Origin: Vibrio panuliri
GTDB lineage: Bacteria > Pseudomonadota > Gammaproteobacteria > Enterobacterales > Vibrionaceae
Length of the DNA stretch: 64,000 nt
Assembly (NCBI RefSeq): GCF_009938205.1
Contig: NZ_AP019655.1
Span: 62,001-126,000, forward strand
Direction of reading: 5' to 3'
The position numbers and the translations under genes were made by a program. This document shows, piece after piece, positions 43,006 through 52,444 of this stretch. How positions within the stretch are numbered: position 1 is the stretch's first letter; each line of letters begins with the position of its first letter. The notes under the pieces are model-generated. The model saw only the letters and a list, made by a program, of their open reading frames with translations. It did not search any database and was not told the DNA's origin.

Positions 43006-44294
43006 TGAAATCAGTATGGCTAATGATAGCGCTGGCGGTTGGCTGGCAAAGCAGTGTCTCTGCCTCTGAGTTGGACCGAGTGTTGCAGCAAGTCAAGCAA
43101 GGGTCATCAATTGAGAAAAAACATGCGGAACAGCGCGTGCAGCAGGCTTTAGGCGAGTTAAGTGATGCTCGTGCAACACTTGCCGAGGCACAAGATAAAC
43201 TCAAACAAACTAATGCGAGCAATATTGCGTTGGAAGACCGTATCTTGCAATTACAAGAGTCTTTAAAGCAAAGAAGATCTCAGTATCAAGCCCAGCGCGA
43301 GTCGATGAACAGTGTGTTTAAACATGTTGTTGAGCATGGTGATTTGATGCTGCAACGAGTATCACCGCATGGTTTATGGCAGTTCGATCAATCTGGATTT
43401 GTGCAGCAAAAAGAAGAGTCTGTTGATATTGCTCATATCAAAAGCTTGTGGCTTGCACTGTTAGAGCAGTCGGTTTTGTCTAGTAAAACACTTCGCAGTG
43501 AGCAAACCATTCTGCTGGCAAATGGTCAGCAGCAGATCGCTCAAGTGACTCAGTATGGTCCTTTCAATGCGTACGCGTCGGGAGAGGGTTCCAGTTGGTT
43601 ACATTACTTGGCAGGTGAACAAGTATGGATGGAAATGGCACCTCAACCCGCAATCGATGTAGACCCACAGCAGATGGTTATTGACCCGAGTTTCGGTGCT
43701 CTGCTTGATAAGCAGGCAAATGCGCCAACTTGGTTAGAACGCATGGAACCTGCTGGTGTGGTCGGTGTACTTATCGGATTGATCGGTTTAATTGGTGTCG
43801 GGATTGCTGTGGTTCGTAGTGTTGCCCTGAGAAAGGCGAAGCGAGAGATCTACGCACAAATGTCAGAGCGTGAAGCCAGTGAAGGTAATGCATTAGGTCG
43901 CGTTATGTTGGCGAGTGAACAGTGTCACGGCGCTCAACTTGAAGCCGTAATTGATGAAGCGGTGTTAAAAGAAGTACCGAATTTTAAAACGGGCGTGGGT
44001 AGCTTAGCTGTACTTGCTAGTATTCCACCACTTCTGGGTCTTTTGGGTACCGTTGGCGGCATGATTGAGACATTTCGCATTATTACCGAGCATGGTAGTG
44101 CAGATAGTCAATTGCTTTCAGGTGGTATCTCCCAAGCATTGCTGACCACTGAGATGGGCTTAATGGTCGCTGTGCCATTGTTGCTGCTTCACTGCGGTCT
44201 AAAGGCACAAAGTTCTCAGTTGATTGAAGTGTTGGAGCAGCAGAGCGCAGGGCTGATTGTGTTGCGCCAGCAAGCAGATGCTCAGGAGTCGTAG
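43005..44294 (+). CDS. ttpC: TtpC-type MotA/TolQ/ExbB proton-channel protein
   Basis: 429 residues from the ATG in TAATG at 43005. Signal peptide (ending SVSA-SE), a periplasmic coiled-coil domain (about 30-110, IEKKHAEQRVQQALGELSDARATLAEAQDKL), a first membrane helix near GVVGVLIGLIGLIGVGIAVV, then the TolQ/ExbB core with LAVLASIPPLLGLLGTVGGMIETFRII and GGISQALLTTEMGLMVAVPLLLLHCGL. This long form with a periplasmic coiled coil is TtpC, the fourth energising component of Vibrio TonB2/TonB3 systems, essential for their receptors. Same operon as ExbB, ExbD and TonB. Confidence 0.88.
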   Translation: MKSVWLMIALAVGWQSSVSASELDRVLQQVKQGSSIEKKHAEQRVQQALGELSDARATLAEAQDKLKQTNASNIALEDRILQLQESLKQRRSQYQAQRESMNSVFKHVVEHGDLMLQRVSPHGLWQFDQSGFVQQKEESVDIAHIKSLWLALLEQSVLSSKTLRSEQTILLANGQQQIAQVTQYGPFNAYASGEGSSWLHYLAGEQVWMEMAPQPAIDVDPQQMVIDPSFGALLDKQANAPTWLERMEPAGVVGVLIGLIGLIGVGIAVVRSVALRKAKREIYAQMSEREASEGNALGRVMLASEQCHGAQLEAVIDEAVLKEVPNFKTGVGSLAVLASIPPLLGLLGTVGGMIETFRIITEHGSADSQLLSGGISQALLTTEMGLMVAVPLLLLHCGLKAQSSQLIEVLEQQSAGLIVLRQQADAQES

Positions 44295-44798
44295 ATGCTG
44301 AATTTTATTCACACTGCTGGTCCTTTGGTTTGGGGAATTATTGTTTTGTCGATTGTGATGTGGTGGTTGATTGCACAAGCATACAGTCATCAAAGCCGCT
44401 GCCAAGCCAGCTTTGCGCCAGCGATAACCACTCAGCGTAACCTGCAAATGACGTTATCGAATCACGATTACCAACATGTGTGCCGCGCTTGGCTAAATCA
44501 AGCAGAGCAACAACTAAATAGAGGGTTAGCTTGGATTTCAGTTTTGGTCAAAGTGCTGCCCTTGCTCGGTTTGCTCGGCACGGTGGATGGAATGATTGAC
44601 AGTTTTCAGCAGCTTGATCAACTGGATATACAGCGTCAACTTTCCGGAGGAATATCGCAAGCACTTCTGACTACGCTGTCCGGTTTGGTGACCTCGTTGT
44701 CGGGTTTGTACTTTGTTCATCACTTAAATCAGCGTAAGCGTCGTTATGTCGCAGGTTTTCGCAGTCAATTAGAGGTGCAAGATGCGTTTTCGTCATAG
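44295..44798 (+). CDS. exbB: ExbB-type energy transducer
   Basis: 167 residues, three membrane helices. Core motifs LVKVLPLLGLLGTVDGMIDSFQQL and LSGGISQALLTTLSGLVTSLSGLYFVHHL. The short form is that of Vibrio TonB2-type ExbB. Forms the proton channel with ExbD. Its ATG follows the ttpC stop directly; its end overlaps exbD by 17 bases. Confidence 0.92.
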   Translation: MLNFIHTAGPLVWGIIVLSIVMWWLIAQAYSHQSRCQASFAPAITTQRNLQMTLSNHDYQHVCRAWLNQAEQQLNRGLAWISVLVKVLPLLGLLGTVDGMIDSFQQLDQLDIQRQLSGGISQALLTTLSGLVTSLSGLYFVHHLNQRKRRYVAGFRSQLEVQDAFSS

Positions 44799-45183
44799 TG
44801 AGGATTCAAGCGATCAAGCCAATGTTGATATGACCCCTTTAATTGATGTGGTGTTTATCTTGCTGATTTTCTTTATTTTGTCTGCTTCATTTCAGCAACA
44901 AAATCAGATCAAGGTTGAGCGGCCAAATAGTCAGGTCACAGACACTATCTCGAGTGTCTCAGTGACAGTGTCTGTCGATCAACAAGGACAAATTTGGCTA
45001 GATAACCAAGCGGTCGAGGTCGCGATGTTGACTAGCCGAGTCAAACAAAAAGTCGCTCAGGCGAACAATGTTTCTGTGGTGATTGACGTCGATAAGTCGG
45101 TTGATAGCGGGCGACTTATTCAGGTTATTGATAAGGTAAGAATTGCTGGGGTGAACAATGTCGCTGTTGCTACAGAGTCCTAA
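44782..45183 (+). CDS. exbD: ExbD-type energy transducer
   Basis: 133 residues: one N-terminal membrane helix (VDMTPLIDVVFILLIFFILSA) with the essential proton-carrying aspartate (Asp22 here) and a periplasmic domain ending VIDKVRIAGVNNVAVATES. Overlaps exbB at the start and tonB at the end, indicating tight translational coupling. Confidence 0.92.
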   Translation: MRFRHSEDSSDQANVDMTPLIDVVFILLIFFILSASFQQQNQIKVERPNSQVTDTISSVSVTVSVDQQGQIWLDNQAVEVAMLTSRVKQKVAQANNVSVVIDVDKSVDSGRLIQVIDKVRIAGVNNVAVATES

Positions 45184-45838
45184 CGGCTGTCAGCTGCTAC
45201 CACGTCGATGGTTCCAGCAACCGCTGGTGGTCGCACTTGTGATCAACTTCGCCTTAGTGTGGCTTATGTATTGGCTCACTCTTGGCAATCAAGGTATTCA
45301 TCGCGTTCATTCAATTAACTTATCGACGGTGTTCCATGCTCGGCAACCCGATAGTGTTGAACCTGAGGTTGAGCAATTGTTTGAGGTTAGCCAAGCACCG
45401 CAAAGTGCTTCAATGCCACCGCCACCAACTGCATTGAATTTGTCGATGCTAGAGTTTGATTCTTCAGTATCTTTGCCAAATATTAAAGTGCCAATTGATA
45501 CCAACAAGCCAAACATGCAAATGGTTAGCCTAACTTTTAGTCCCAAAGGAAATGGGTTAGGTAGTGTGATGAGTAGTGCGATGGCACAAGCCAAACCTGT
45601 ATTTCAAATCCCGCCTCGTTATCCCGCGAAGGCTAAGCGAGATGGGATCGAAGGGTTTGTTACACTGAATCTGCATATTGACCAAGACGGTAGAGCGCAA
45701 GAAATTAAAGTTGTTGCCGAAGAACCACCGGGCGTTTTTGCGCGTTCAGCCAAAAGAGCCGTTATTCGCTGGCGGTTTGTGGCGCCGGAAGAAAATCAAT
45801 GGCAAAGGATCACGATTCGTTATGAATTGGAAAAATAG
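45158..45838 (+). CDS. tonB: TonB protein of the TonB2/TonB3 type
   Basis: 226 residues. N-terminal membrane anchor (LVVALVINFALVWLMYWLTLG, with the ExbB-contacting His absent from the usual SHLS position), a short linker with only PPPP-like stretch (SMPPPPTAL) instead of the long Pro-Lys/Glu repeats of TonB1, and the C-terminal TonB fold (PPRYPAKAKRDGIEGFVTL..., ending RWRFVAPEENQWQRITIRYELEK). The compact size matches Vibrio TonB2/TonB3. Because it is encoded opposite the YddB-like receptor, that receptor is its natural client. Overlaps exbD by 26 bases. Confidence 0.92.
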   Translation: MSLLLQSPNGCQLLPRRWFQQPLVVALVINFALVWLMYWLTLGNQGIHRVHSINLSTVFHARQPDSVEPEVEQLFEVSQAPQSASMPPPPTALNLSMLEFDSSVSLPNIKVPIDTNKPNMQMVSLTFSPKGNGLGSVMSSAMAQAKPVFQIPPRYPAKAKRDGIEGFVTLNLHIDQDGRAQEIKVVAEEPPGVFARSAKRAVIRWRFVAPEENQWQRITIRYELEK

Positions 45839-46988
45839 TTTACTTGTTTTGTGTTTGGTCTCGTCGTTGTCTTTTGCCAGTTCTGAGGCTCGTCATTACC
45901 AAACCTATCAGCGGTTGCAAATGCAGTTGCAACAAAATCCTCTAGCGACGTTGAGTGCCATTGAGTTGTTCGTTAAACAGGTGCAGTCGGCAGATAAGCA
46001 GTCACAACAGATGGCTGCTTACTTACAGTTGCAAGCATGTATTGCATTGAATCGATACCCCTGTGCGGCGACGGCAGTGGAGTCTTTGCTGGCTCTGAAT
46101 CAAGATAAAGCACGGCAACCTGATTTACTCAAGCTGTCCGCTCAGCTTCATTATCAAACAGAGAGCTATCAAACGGTTATTGAACGGGTTAATAGCTGGC
46201 TGGTCACCACTCAAGCGATGGAACAGAAACCGCTGGCAACGCAGTATGCTGAGCTCTATTCGTTAAAGGCATATGGATTGTTTCATCAACACGCTTATCG
46301 TAAGGCCGCTGATGCGATGGAGCTTGCAGTGGGTTATCAAAGAACTGAGCAAAGGGAGGTGTTTTTGCTTGGTTTGTATCAGCAACTAACAGATTGGCAT
46401 AATGTTAACCGAGTATTGCGGTCGTTGGTTTCGCAGTATGCACAAAATGCCGATTACTGGGAAAAATATGCCTACTCTTTTCTTAAATTAGAGAGAGAGC
46501 AACAGGCGGTTAATGCTCTAGGCAGTGCTTACAAAGCTGACCGCTTGCCACAACGTAGCATTATACTATATGCGCAGTTATTGTTGCGTTTTCATGCACC
46601 CGCTCAGGCAGTAAAGGTGCTAGAGCAGAACCGTCAACTCAGCGAAAATCCTAGCTATCAACCTTTGCTAACGCAAAGCTATTTGCTGGCTCGAGACAGA
46701 CGTAAGGCGGCAGAGTGGCTAGCAAAATCGGATAAAAAAGACAGCTATGCAACGCGGGGATTGCTTGCTTACCAGCAAGGGAATTGGCGCGAGGCTGCTG
46801 AGCTTTTCAAGCGTCTTGATGGCAGTAAGAAAAGCAATCACTACTGGTTACTGTTGGCCGCGATCAGTGAGTTTGAGTTAAAACATTGGGCGAGTGCGAG
46901 AGCATCTTTTCAGCGTTTAGCAGGCACGAGTTATGACGAGTTGGCGAGTCAATGGTTGAGTCAGATTGACTATTTAACAAGTGGATAA
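45822..46988 (+). CDS. TPR-repeat protein of the TonB cluster
   Basis: 388 residues from the ATG at 45822, overlapping tonB by 17 bases. Signal peptide (ending SFA-SS) and a series of tetratricopeptide-like helical pairs over most of the length (for example LYSLKAYGLFHQHAYRKAADAMELAVGYQR, YWEKYAYSFLKLEREQQAVNALGSAYKADR, YATRGLLAYQQGNWREAAELFKRL). A periplasmic TPR protein is the regular last gene of TonB2/TonB3 clusters in Vibrio. Probably a scaffold that helps TonB or the receptors; not proven. Confidence 0.85.
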   Translation: MNWKNSLLVLCLVSSLSFASSEARHYQTYQRLQMQLQQNPLATLSAIELFVKQVQSADKQSQQMAAYLQLQACIALNRYPCAATAVESLLALNQDKARQPDLLKLSAQLHYQTESYQTVIERVNSWLVTTQAMEQKPLATQYAELYSLKAYGLFHQHAYRKAADAMELAVGYQRTEQREVFLLGLYQQLTDWHNVNRVLRSLVSQYAQNADYWEKYAYSFLKLEREQQAVNALGSAYKADRLPQRSIILYAQLLLRFHAPAQAVKVLEQNRQLSENPSYQPLLTQSYLLARDRRKAAEWLAKSDKKDSYATRGLLAYQQGNWREAAELFKRLDGSKKSNHYWLLLAAISEFELKHWASARASFQRLAGTSYDELASQWLSQIDYLTSG

Positions 46989-46992
46989 ACTA

Positions 46993-47020
46993 GAAAGGGT
47001 TAGCAATTGCTAACCCTTTC
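46993..47020. terminator. Palindromic terminator between convergent operons
   Basis: A 28-base perfect palindrome with arms GAAAGGGTTAGCAA / TTGCTAACCCTTTC, between the TPR gene and the convergent glucosidase gene. T-tracts are short on both sides. Confidence 0.75.
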
Positions 47021-47029
47021 TATGTTTAC

Positions 47030-48771
<1,742 letters not shown>

Positions 48772-49041
48772 TTATCTTTACGGCGAACAAATGATTATGC
48801 GGAATCTATCGATTAGAGGTAGCGAGAAATTGTCAGAAAGTGAACTAGGATGAGAATTCTATGATTGCTTGAGTAATATTTCATCACCCTGCTGGTTGGA
48901 TTAATTCTGCTTATAGCTTCAATAAAATGTTTGAGTCGAACTCCTCAGATTTCCAGCGACCATCTGTATTAAAATGACGATATCGTTTGCCTTGTGCATG
49001 ATCTCGAAGAATAAAGGCACTATGCCGTGAAAAGGGTAGAT

Positions 49042-50025
49042 ATGTTAAAAACGAAACTCGCGTTATTGATTGGTTGTTTATCTTTTGGCGTTAATGCGGC
49101 CAGTTTTGAAGCGGTAACTTTAGGTAGCAAAGGTGGTATTCAAGACGGTAACTTGACGGCATTTATGCTCAAGAGTGAACAAGATGATAACTATGTACTG
49201 CTGGATGCAGGTTCAGTGGTGAATGGACTGATTGTTTCCGAGCAAAACGGCGCGTTTGATGATGTTAAAGTGCCTGAGGAGTCAAAGTTAACCAAAGTGG
49301 GTTACTTGCTCAAAGAGAAAGTAAAAGGTTACTTAATCAGCCACGCTCATCTTGATCATGTTGCCGGTATGATTATCAGTTCACCAGATGACAGTAACAA
49401 ACCGATTTATGGTTTATCTGCCACCAACGAAGCATTGATGAACAATTACTTTAACTGGTCTGCATGGCCAAACTTTGGCAATGAAGGCAAAGGCTTTAAG
49501 CTAAGTAAATATACTTATACTGATTTGCCTCAATACCAATGGCAAACAGTGACAGGCACGAGCATGCAGGTGATGGCGATGCCATTGGCTCACTCTGGCG
49601 GTGTATCAACAGCGTTCGCGCTGAAAGACAGTGATGGCGACTTGTTTGTTTATTTCGGCGATACTGGCCCTGATGCTGTAGAAAAAAGTGATGCTTTGAA
49701 CCAAGTTTGGACCACGCTTGCTCCGTTTGTTAAAGAGGGGCAGTTGAAAGGCATTGTGATAGAAGTGTCGTTTACCAACAAAACACCAGACAAAATGCTA
49801 TTTGGTCACTTAACCCCGAATTGGCTGCTCAAAGAGCTGACTGCGCTTGAGTCCTTGGCAGGGAAAGGTAGCTTAGAAGACCTTGATGTTGTGGTTAGTC
49901 ACATTAAGTACAGCTTGAAGAAAGGAGAAGATCCTCAAGTTGTTATTCAACGGGAGTTGGAAGCGGGCAATAAACTGGGGGTGAACTTCCACTTCCCAGC
50001 ACAAGGTGATGCACTGACGTTTTAA
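49042..50025 (+). CDS. cpdP: Periplasmic class II 3',5'-cyclic nucleotide phosphodiesterase
   Basis: 327 residues from ATG 49042 (AAAAGGG before it), close to the 330 of Vibrio fischeri CpdP. Signal peptide ending VNA-AS, then the class II cyclic-nucleotide phosphodiesterase fold (metallo-beta-lactamase relative): GSKGGIQDGNLTAFMLKS, the metal-binding SHAHLDHVAGM (101-106 HAHLDH), PLAHSGGVSTAFAL, YFGDTGPD, and EVSFTNKTPD with GHLTPNWLLKEL. It hydrolyses extracellular or periplasmic cAMP, which V. fischeri can use as a nutrient. Monocistronic; a strong hairpin follows. Confidence 0.9.
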   Translation: MLKTKLALLIGCLSFGVNAASFEAVTLGSKGGIQDGNLTAFMLKSEQDDNYVLLDAGSVVNGLIVSEQNGAFDDVKVPEESKLTKVGYLLKEKVKGYLISHAHLDHVAGMIISSPDDSNKPIYGLSATNEALMNNYFNWSAWPNFGNEGKGFKLSKYTYTDLPQYQWQTVTGTSMQVMAMPLAHSGGVSTAFALKDSDGDLFVYFGDTGPDAVEKSDALNQVWTTLAPFVKEGQLKGIVIEVSFTNKTPDKMLFGHLTPNWLLKELTALESLAGKGSLEDLDVVVSHIKYSLKKGEDPQVVIQRELEAGNKLGVNFHFPAQGDALTF

Positions 50026-50046
50026 ATCCTGAGATGATCATTATCT

Positions 50047-50075
50047 GCCAAGCCCTGATATTTAAGGGGCTTGGC
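50047..50075 (+). terminator. Hairpin after cpdP
   Basis: Perfect 9-bp stem GCCAAGCCC / GGGCTTGGC with an 11-base loop, 22 bases after the stop. No good U-tract, so termination is probable rather than certain. Confidence 0.6.
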
Positions 50076-50110
50076 GCTTCAACTAGCGATTGCAGTTTCT
50101 CATACTTTAC

Positions 50111-50425
50111 CTACAACTCAACTGGTTGAAGTAGTTTTACACTGATGGAATCTTCTTCAATTAGGGTGAAGACTCTGGGACGAATATTCGTTACCCACCA
50201 TTGGTCATAGGTATTTGCGTACACTTGTTGTCTTGCCGACTCGCTTGCAAATTCTCGCAACCAAATAAAGGAGTCTGAGCCATCTTCATTTTGGCGGACA
50301 TAAGTATCAATGATAATCATCCCTTTTGAACGCTGATAAGGCAAAAGTTCCTCACGCATCCAATTAAGCCATTCTGCAGTCTTTCCCGGTTTTATCCGGT
50401 ACTCACGTAGCTCAACAATTTTCAC
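50111..50425 (-). CDS. NIPSNAP-like dimeric alpha-beta barrel protein
   Basis: 104 residues. VELREYRIKPGKTAEWLNWMREELLPYQRSKG and FIWLREFASESARQQVYANTYDQWW fit the NIPSNAP/ferredoxin-like dimeric alpha-beta barrel superfamily. Members are small cytoplasmic proteins, mostly of unknown activity. Monocistronic, immediately left of the repeat-flanked transposase unit. A second small protein of the same fold superfamily lies on the right side of that unit. Confidence 0.78.
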   Translation of the reverse strand: MKIVELREYRIKPGKTAEWLNWMREELLPYQRSKGMIIIDTYVRQNEDGSDSFIWLREFASESARQQVYANTYDQWWVTNIRPRVFTLIEEDSISVKLLQPVEL

Positions 50426-50728
50426 AATATTTTCAACTCTCAGTCCAACGTATATGTGCTGAATTATGCATTTTTATTAGGGACACACACCATTATTTTT
50501 ACTACTTCATTAGGAGCTCTCCATTAAGGACACACACCAATATTGCTAACAAGCAGTGGCGGTACTTTGTTTCAGAGGGGACTTTCTCTTACTTAAAACG
50601 GACACACACTTATCGGTGTTTATAGAGTATGAAGTGATGATAACCCTGCCGTAAATCCACATGGGTGAAATGGAAGTCTGCGCTATCTGCTTTTATCTTC
50701 CGTCTATCACTCATCTTGAGGTTGTTTT
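50426..50728. other. Gene-free left flank of the RAYT unit
   Basis: 303 bases. Apart from the three GGACACACAC repeats it contains GGGGACTTT (50577-50585), repeated at 52320-52328 on the far right, and the leader of the transposase gene (TTGAGGTTG before the ATG). No gene seen. Confidence 0.55.
50481..50610 (+). repeat. Three left-hand GGACACACAC repeats of the RAYT unit
   Basis: GGACACACACC at 50481-50491 and 50528-50538, and GGACACACACT at 50600-50610. All face the same way, upstream of the transposase gene. The reverse complement occurs twice on its right side. Such short terminal repeats are what RAYT enzymes recognise or leave behind. Confidence 0.75.
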
Positions 50729-51691
50729 ATGACAACAGCTAGAAAGCAGCTCGTTTCTGTCGAGGCGACACCATACTATCACTGCGTATCTCGTTGTGTG
50801 AGGCGGAGTTTCTTATGCGGTAAAGATCCACTTACGAAGCGAAGTTACGAACATCGCCGGGAGTGGATAAGGCAGAAAATCTATGCGCTCTCTCGAGTGT
50901 ACTGTATCGATGTTTGTGCTTACGCAATCATGAGTAATCACTACCATTTAGTTCTGCACATTAATCGAGAAAAAGCATTGGCACTCTCTCACCTTGAGGT
51001 CGTTCAACGCTGGCGAGAACACCATAAGTTGCCCATGTTGGTATCGCGCTGGCTATCAGGTGAGCTAACGAGTGAGGGCGATATTGATGCTTGTCTATCA
51101 ATCATCGAGTCGTGGCGTGCTCGATTGTGGAATCTCAGTTGGTTTATGAAAGAGCTCAACTACGATATTGCTTGTCAAGCAAACCAAGAAGATGATTGCA
51201 GTGGGCACTTTTGGGAAAGTCGCTTTAAGAGCCAGGCATTATTGGATGAACAAGCGTTGGTCGCCGCAATGGCCTATGTAGATTTAAATCCTCTCAGAGC
51301 TGGCACCGCAGATACGCCAGAATCCTCCGAATATACATCTTTTCAGGCTCGACTAGTGGCGTTAAACCGTTATCAAGATACCGCACCTTGCCTTCATCCT
51401 TTCATCGGAAGTAGGCGTGGCGAAAAACGTGAGGGTATTCCATTTTTGTTAATAGAATATCTTGAACTAGTTGATTGGACTGCGCGGCAGTTTTGCCAAA
51501 ATAAAGCGTGTATGAAGGTAAGTGAGCCTGCTTTACTGCAGAGGTTAAATCTTCCTCAAAGTCAATGGCTCGATGTGTGTAAACAATTAGAACAACATCG
51601 CAGCACTGCGATAGGGTGTGCTTGTGATATAGGCTTAATCAAGAGTTGTTTGCATAAGAAGCGGGTACACTTACTTCGCTTAAATGGATAG
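50729..51691 (+). CDS. REP-associated tyrosine transposase (RAYT, Y1_Tnp)
   Basis: 320 residues. Single-tyrosine HUH nuclease of the IS200/RAYT kind: ATPYYHCVSRCVRRSFLCG at the start, the HUH-type metal motif in MSNHYHLVLH (His71, His73), then WNLSWFMKELNYDIA, GHFWESRFKSQALLDE and AYVDLNPLRAG with the catalytic tyrosine. These last two are diagnostic of REP-associated transposases. It cuts single-stranded DNA at palindromic repeats and probably spreads them. The C-terminal 120 residues are less conserved. It is surrounded by GGACACACAC repeats and has no IS partner gene. Confidence 0.92.
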   Translation: MTTARKQLVSVEATPYYHCVSRCVRRSFLCGKDPLTKRSYEHRREWIRQKIYALSRVYCIDVCAYAIMSNHYHLVLHINREKALALSHLEVVQRWREHHKLPMLVSRWLSGELTSEGDIDACLSIIESWRARLWNLSWFMKELNYDIACQANQEDDCSGHFWESRFKSQALLDEQALVAAMAYVDLNPLRAGTADTPESSEYTSFQARLVALNRYQDTAPCLHPFIGSRRGEKREGIPFLLIEYLELVDWTARQFCQNKACMKVSEPALLQRLNLPQSQWLDVCKQLEQHRSTAIGCACDIGLIKSCLHKKRVHLLRLNG

Positions 51692-51999
51692 TTTTCCCGT
51701 CTAGATTTGAATCCAAAAAGGTCGCTGATAGTAGCGCCTTTCACCTGATCTCGTTATCTCGCACCACCTTCTCAGACGGGTGTGAAATATTCGTCTTATT
51801 ACTTCAAAGTTATTAGCGATACTACCTGATTTCAGGCTCAGCTTGGTTTCGTATGTCGCTTATGTCTTTATGGTGTGTGTCCTCATTAATGATTATTCCA
51901 ATTGTTAGTCTAAAATAAACATTTTATGTTTTGTTAACATCATCAAATCGATGAGTTTACTGCATTGTTAAGTGACTATTGAAAAACAAAAGGGCAAAC
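51692..51999. other. Gene-free right flank of the RAYT gene
   Basis: 308 bases with one inverted repeat copy GGTGTGTGTCC at 51872-51882 and the short leader of the next small gene. Nothing else recognised. Confidence 0.5.
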
Positions 52000-52310
52000 A
52001 TGTTTAGAGTTATCTATGAATGGCGCGTATCGCTAGAGAGAAAAGACGAATTTCAAAAAATATGGTCCTCCGTTACTGATGATATTCATCAGTCGGTTGA
52101 AGGAGCATTAGGAAGTTTTATGCTTCAATCGTCAGATGTGCCAGAAAAAGTACTTACGGTCGCTAAATGGCGATCTAAGACTGATTGGCAAGCGTTTTGG
52201 GGCAATAGCAACCCAGAGAAAATGCAGCAGATGAGGGAGATTGCTGAGCGTGTCGCTGTTGAAACCTATGATGAGATTGAAGATCGAACTCAATCATGAG
52301 GTGTGTGTCC
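51872..52310 (-). repeat. Two right-hand GGTGTGTGTCC repeats
   Basis: GGTGTGTGTCC at 51872-51882 and 52300-52310, inverted relative to the left-hand copies. They bracket the small monooxygenase-like gene; the second copy begins one base after its stop codon. Confidence 0.75.
52000..52299 (+). CDS. Antibiotic-biosynthesis-monooxygenase-like (ABM) small protein
   Basis: 99 residues from ATG 52000 (AAAAGGG six bases before); seven more codons are open upstream. FRVIYEWRVSLERKDEFQKIWSSVTDDIHQ and KVLTVAKWRSKTDWQAFWG are typical of ABM/dimeric alpha-beta barrel proteins, which include haem-independent oxygenases and many small proteins without known activity. It lies between two inverted copies of the RAYT-associated repeat and may be a passenger or a coincidental neighbour. 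Confidence 0.75.
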   Translation: MFRVIYEWRVSLERKDEFQKIWSSVTDDIHQSVEGALGSFMLQSSDVPEKVLTVAKWRSKTDWQAFWGNSNPEKMQQMREIAERVAVETYDEIEDRTQS

Positions 52311-52444
52311 TTAGTAGAAGGGGACTTTGGTTAAATAGTGCGATCTCGGTATATATTTCGCCGCTATTCTGTGAAGGGTGGGGCGTTGTTAAAAATTTGC
52401 GCTGGTTAGAATGCCCTTGATTTACACGAACAAGGGAAAGGATT

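Noticed and set aside
50729..51691. IS200/IS605 insertion sequence
   Set aside because: The protein has the RAYT-specific motifs (GHFWESRFKSQ, AYVDLNPLRAG) and there is no TnpB gene or clear IS ends.
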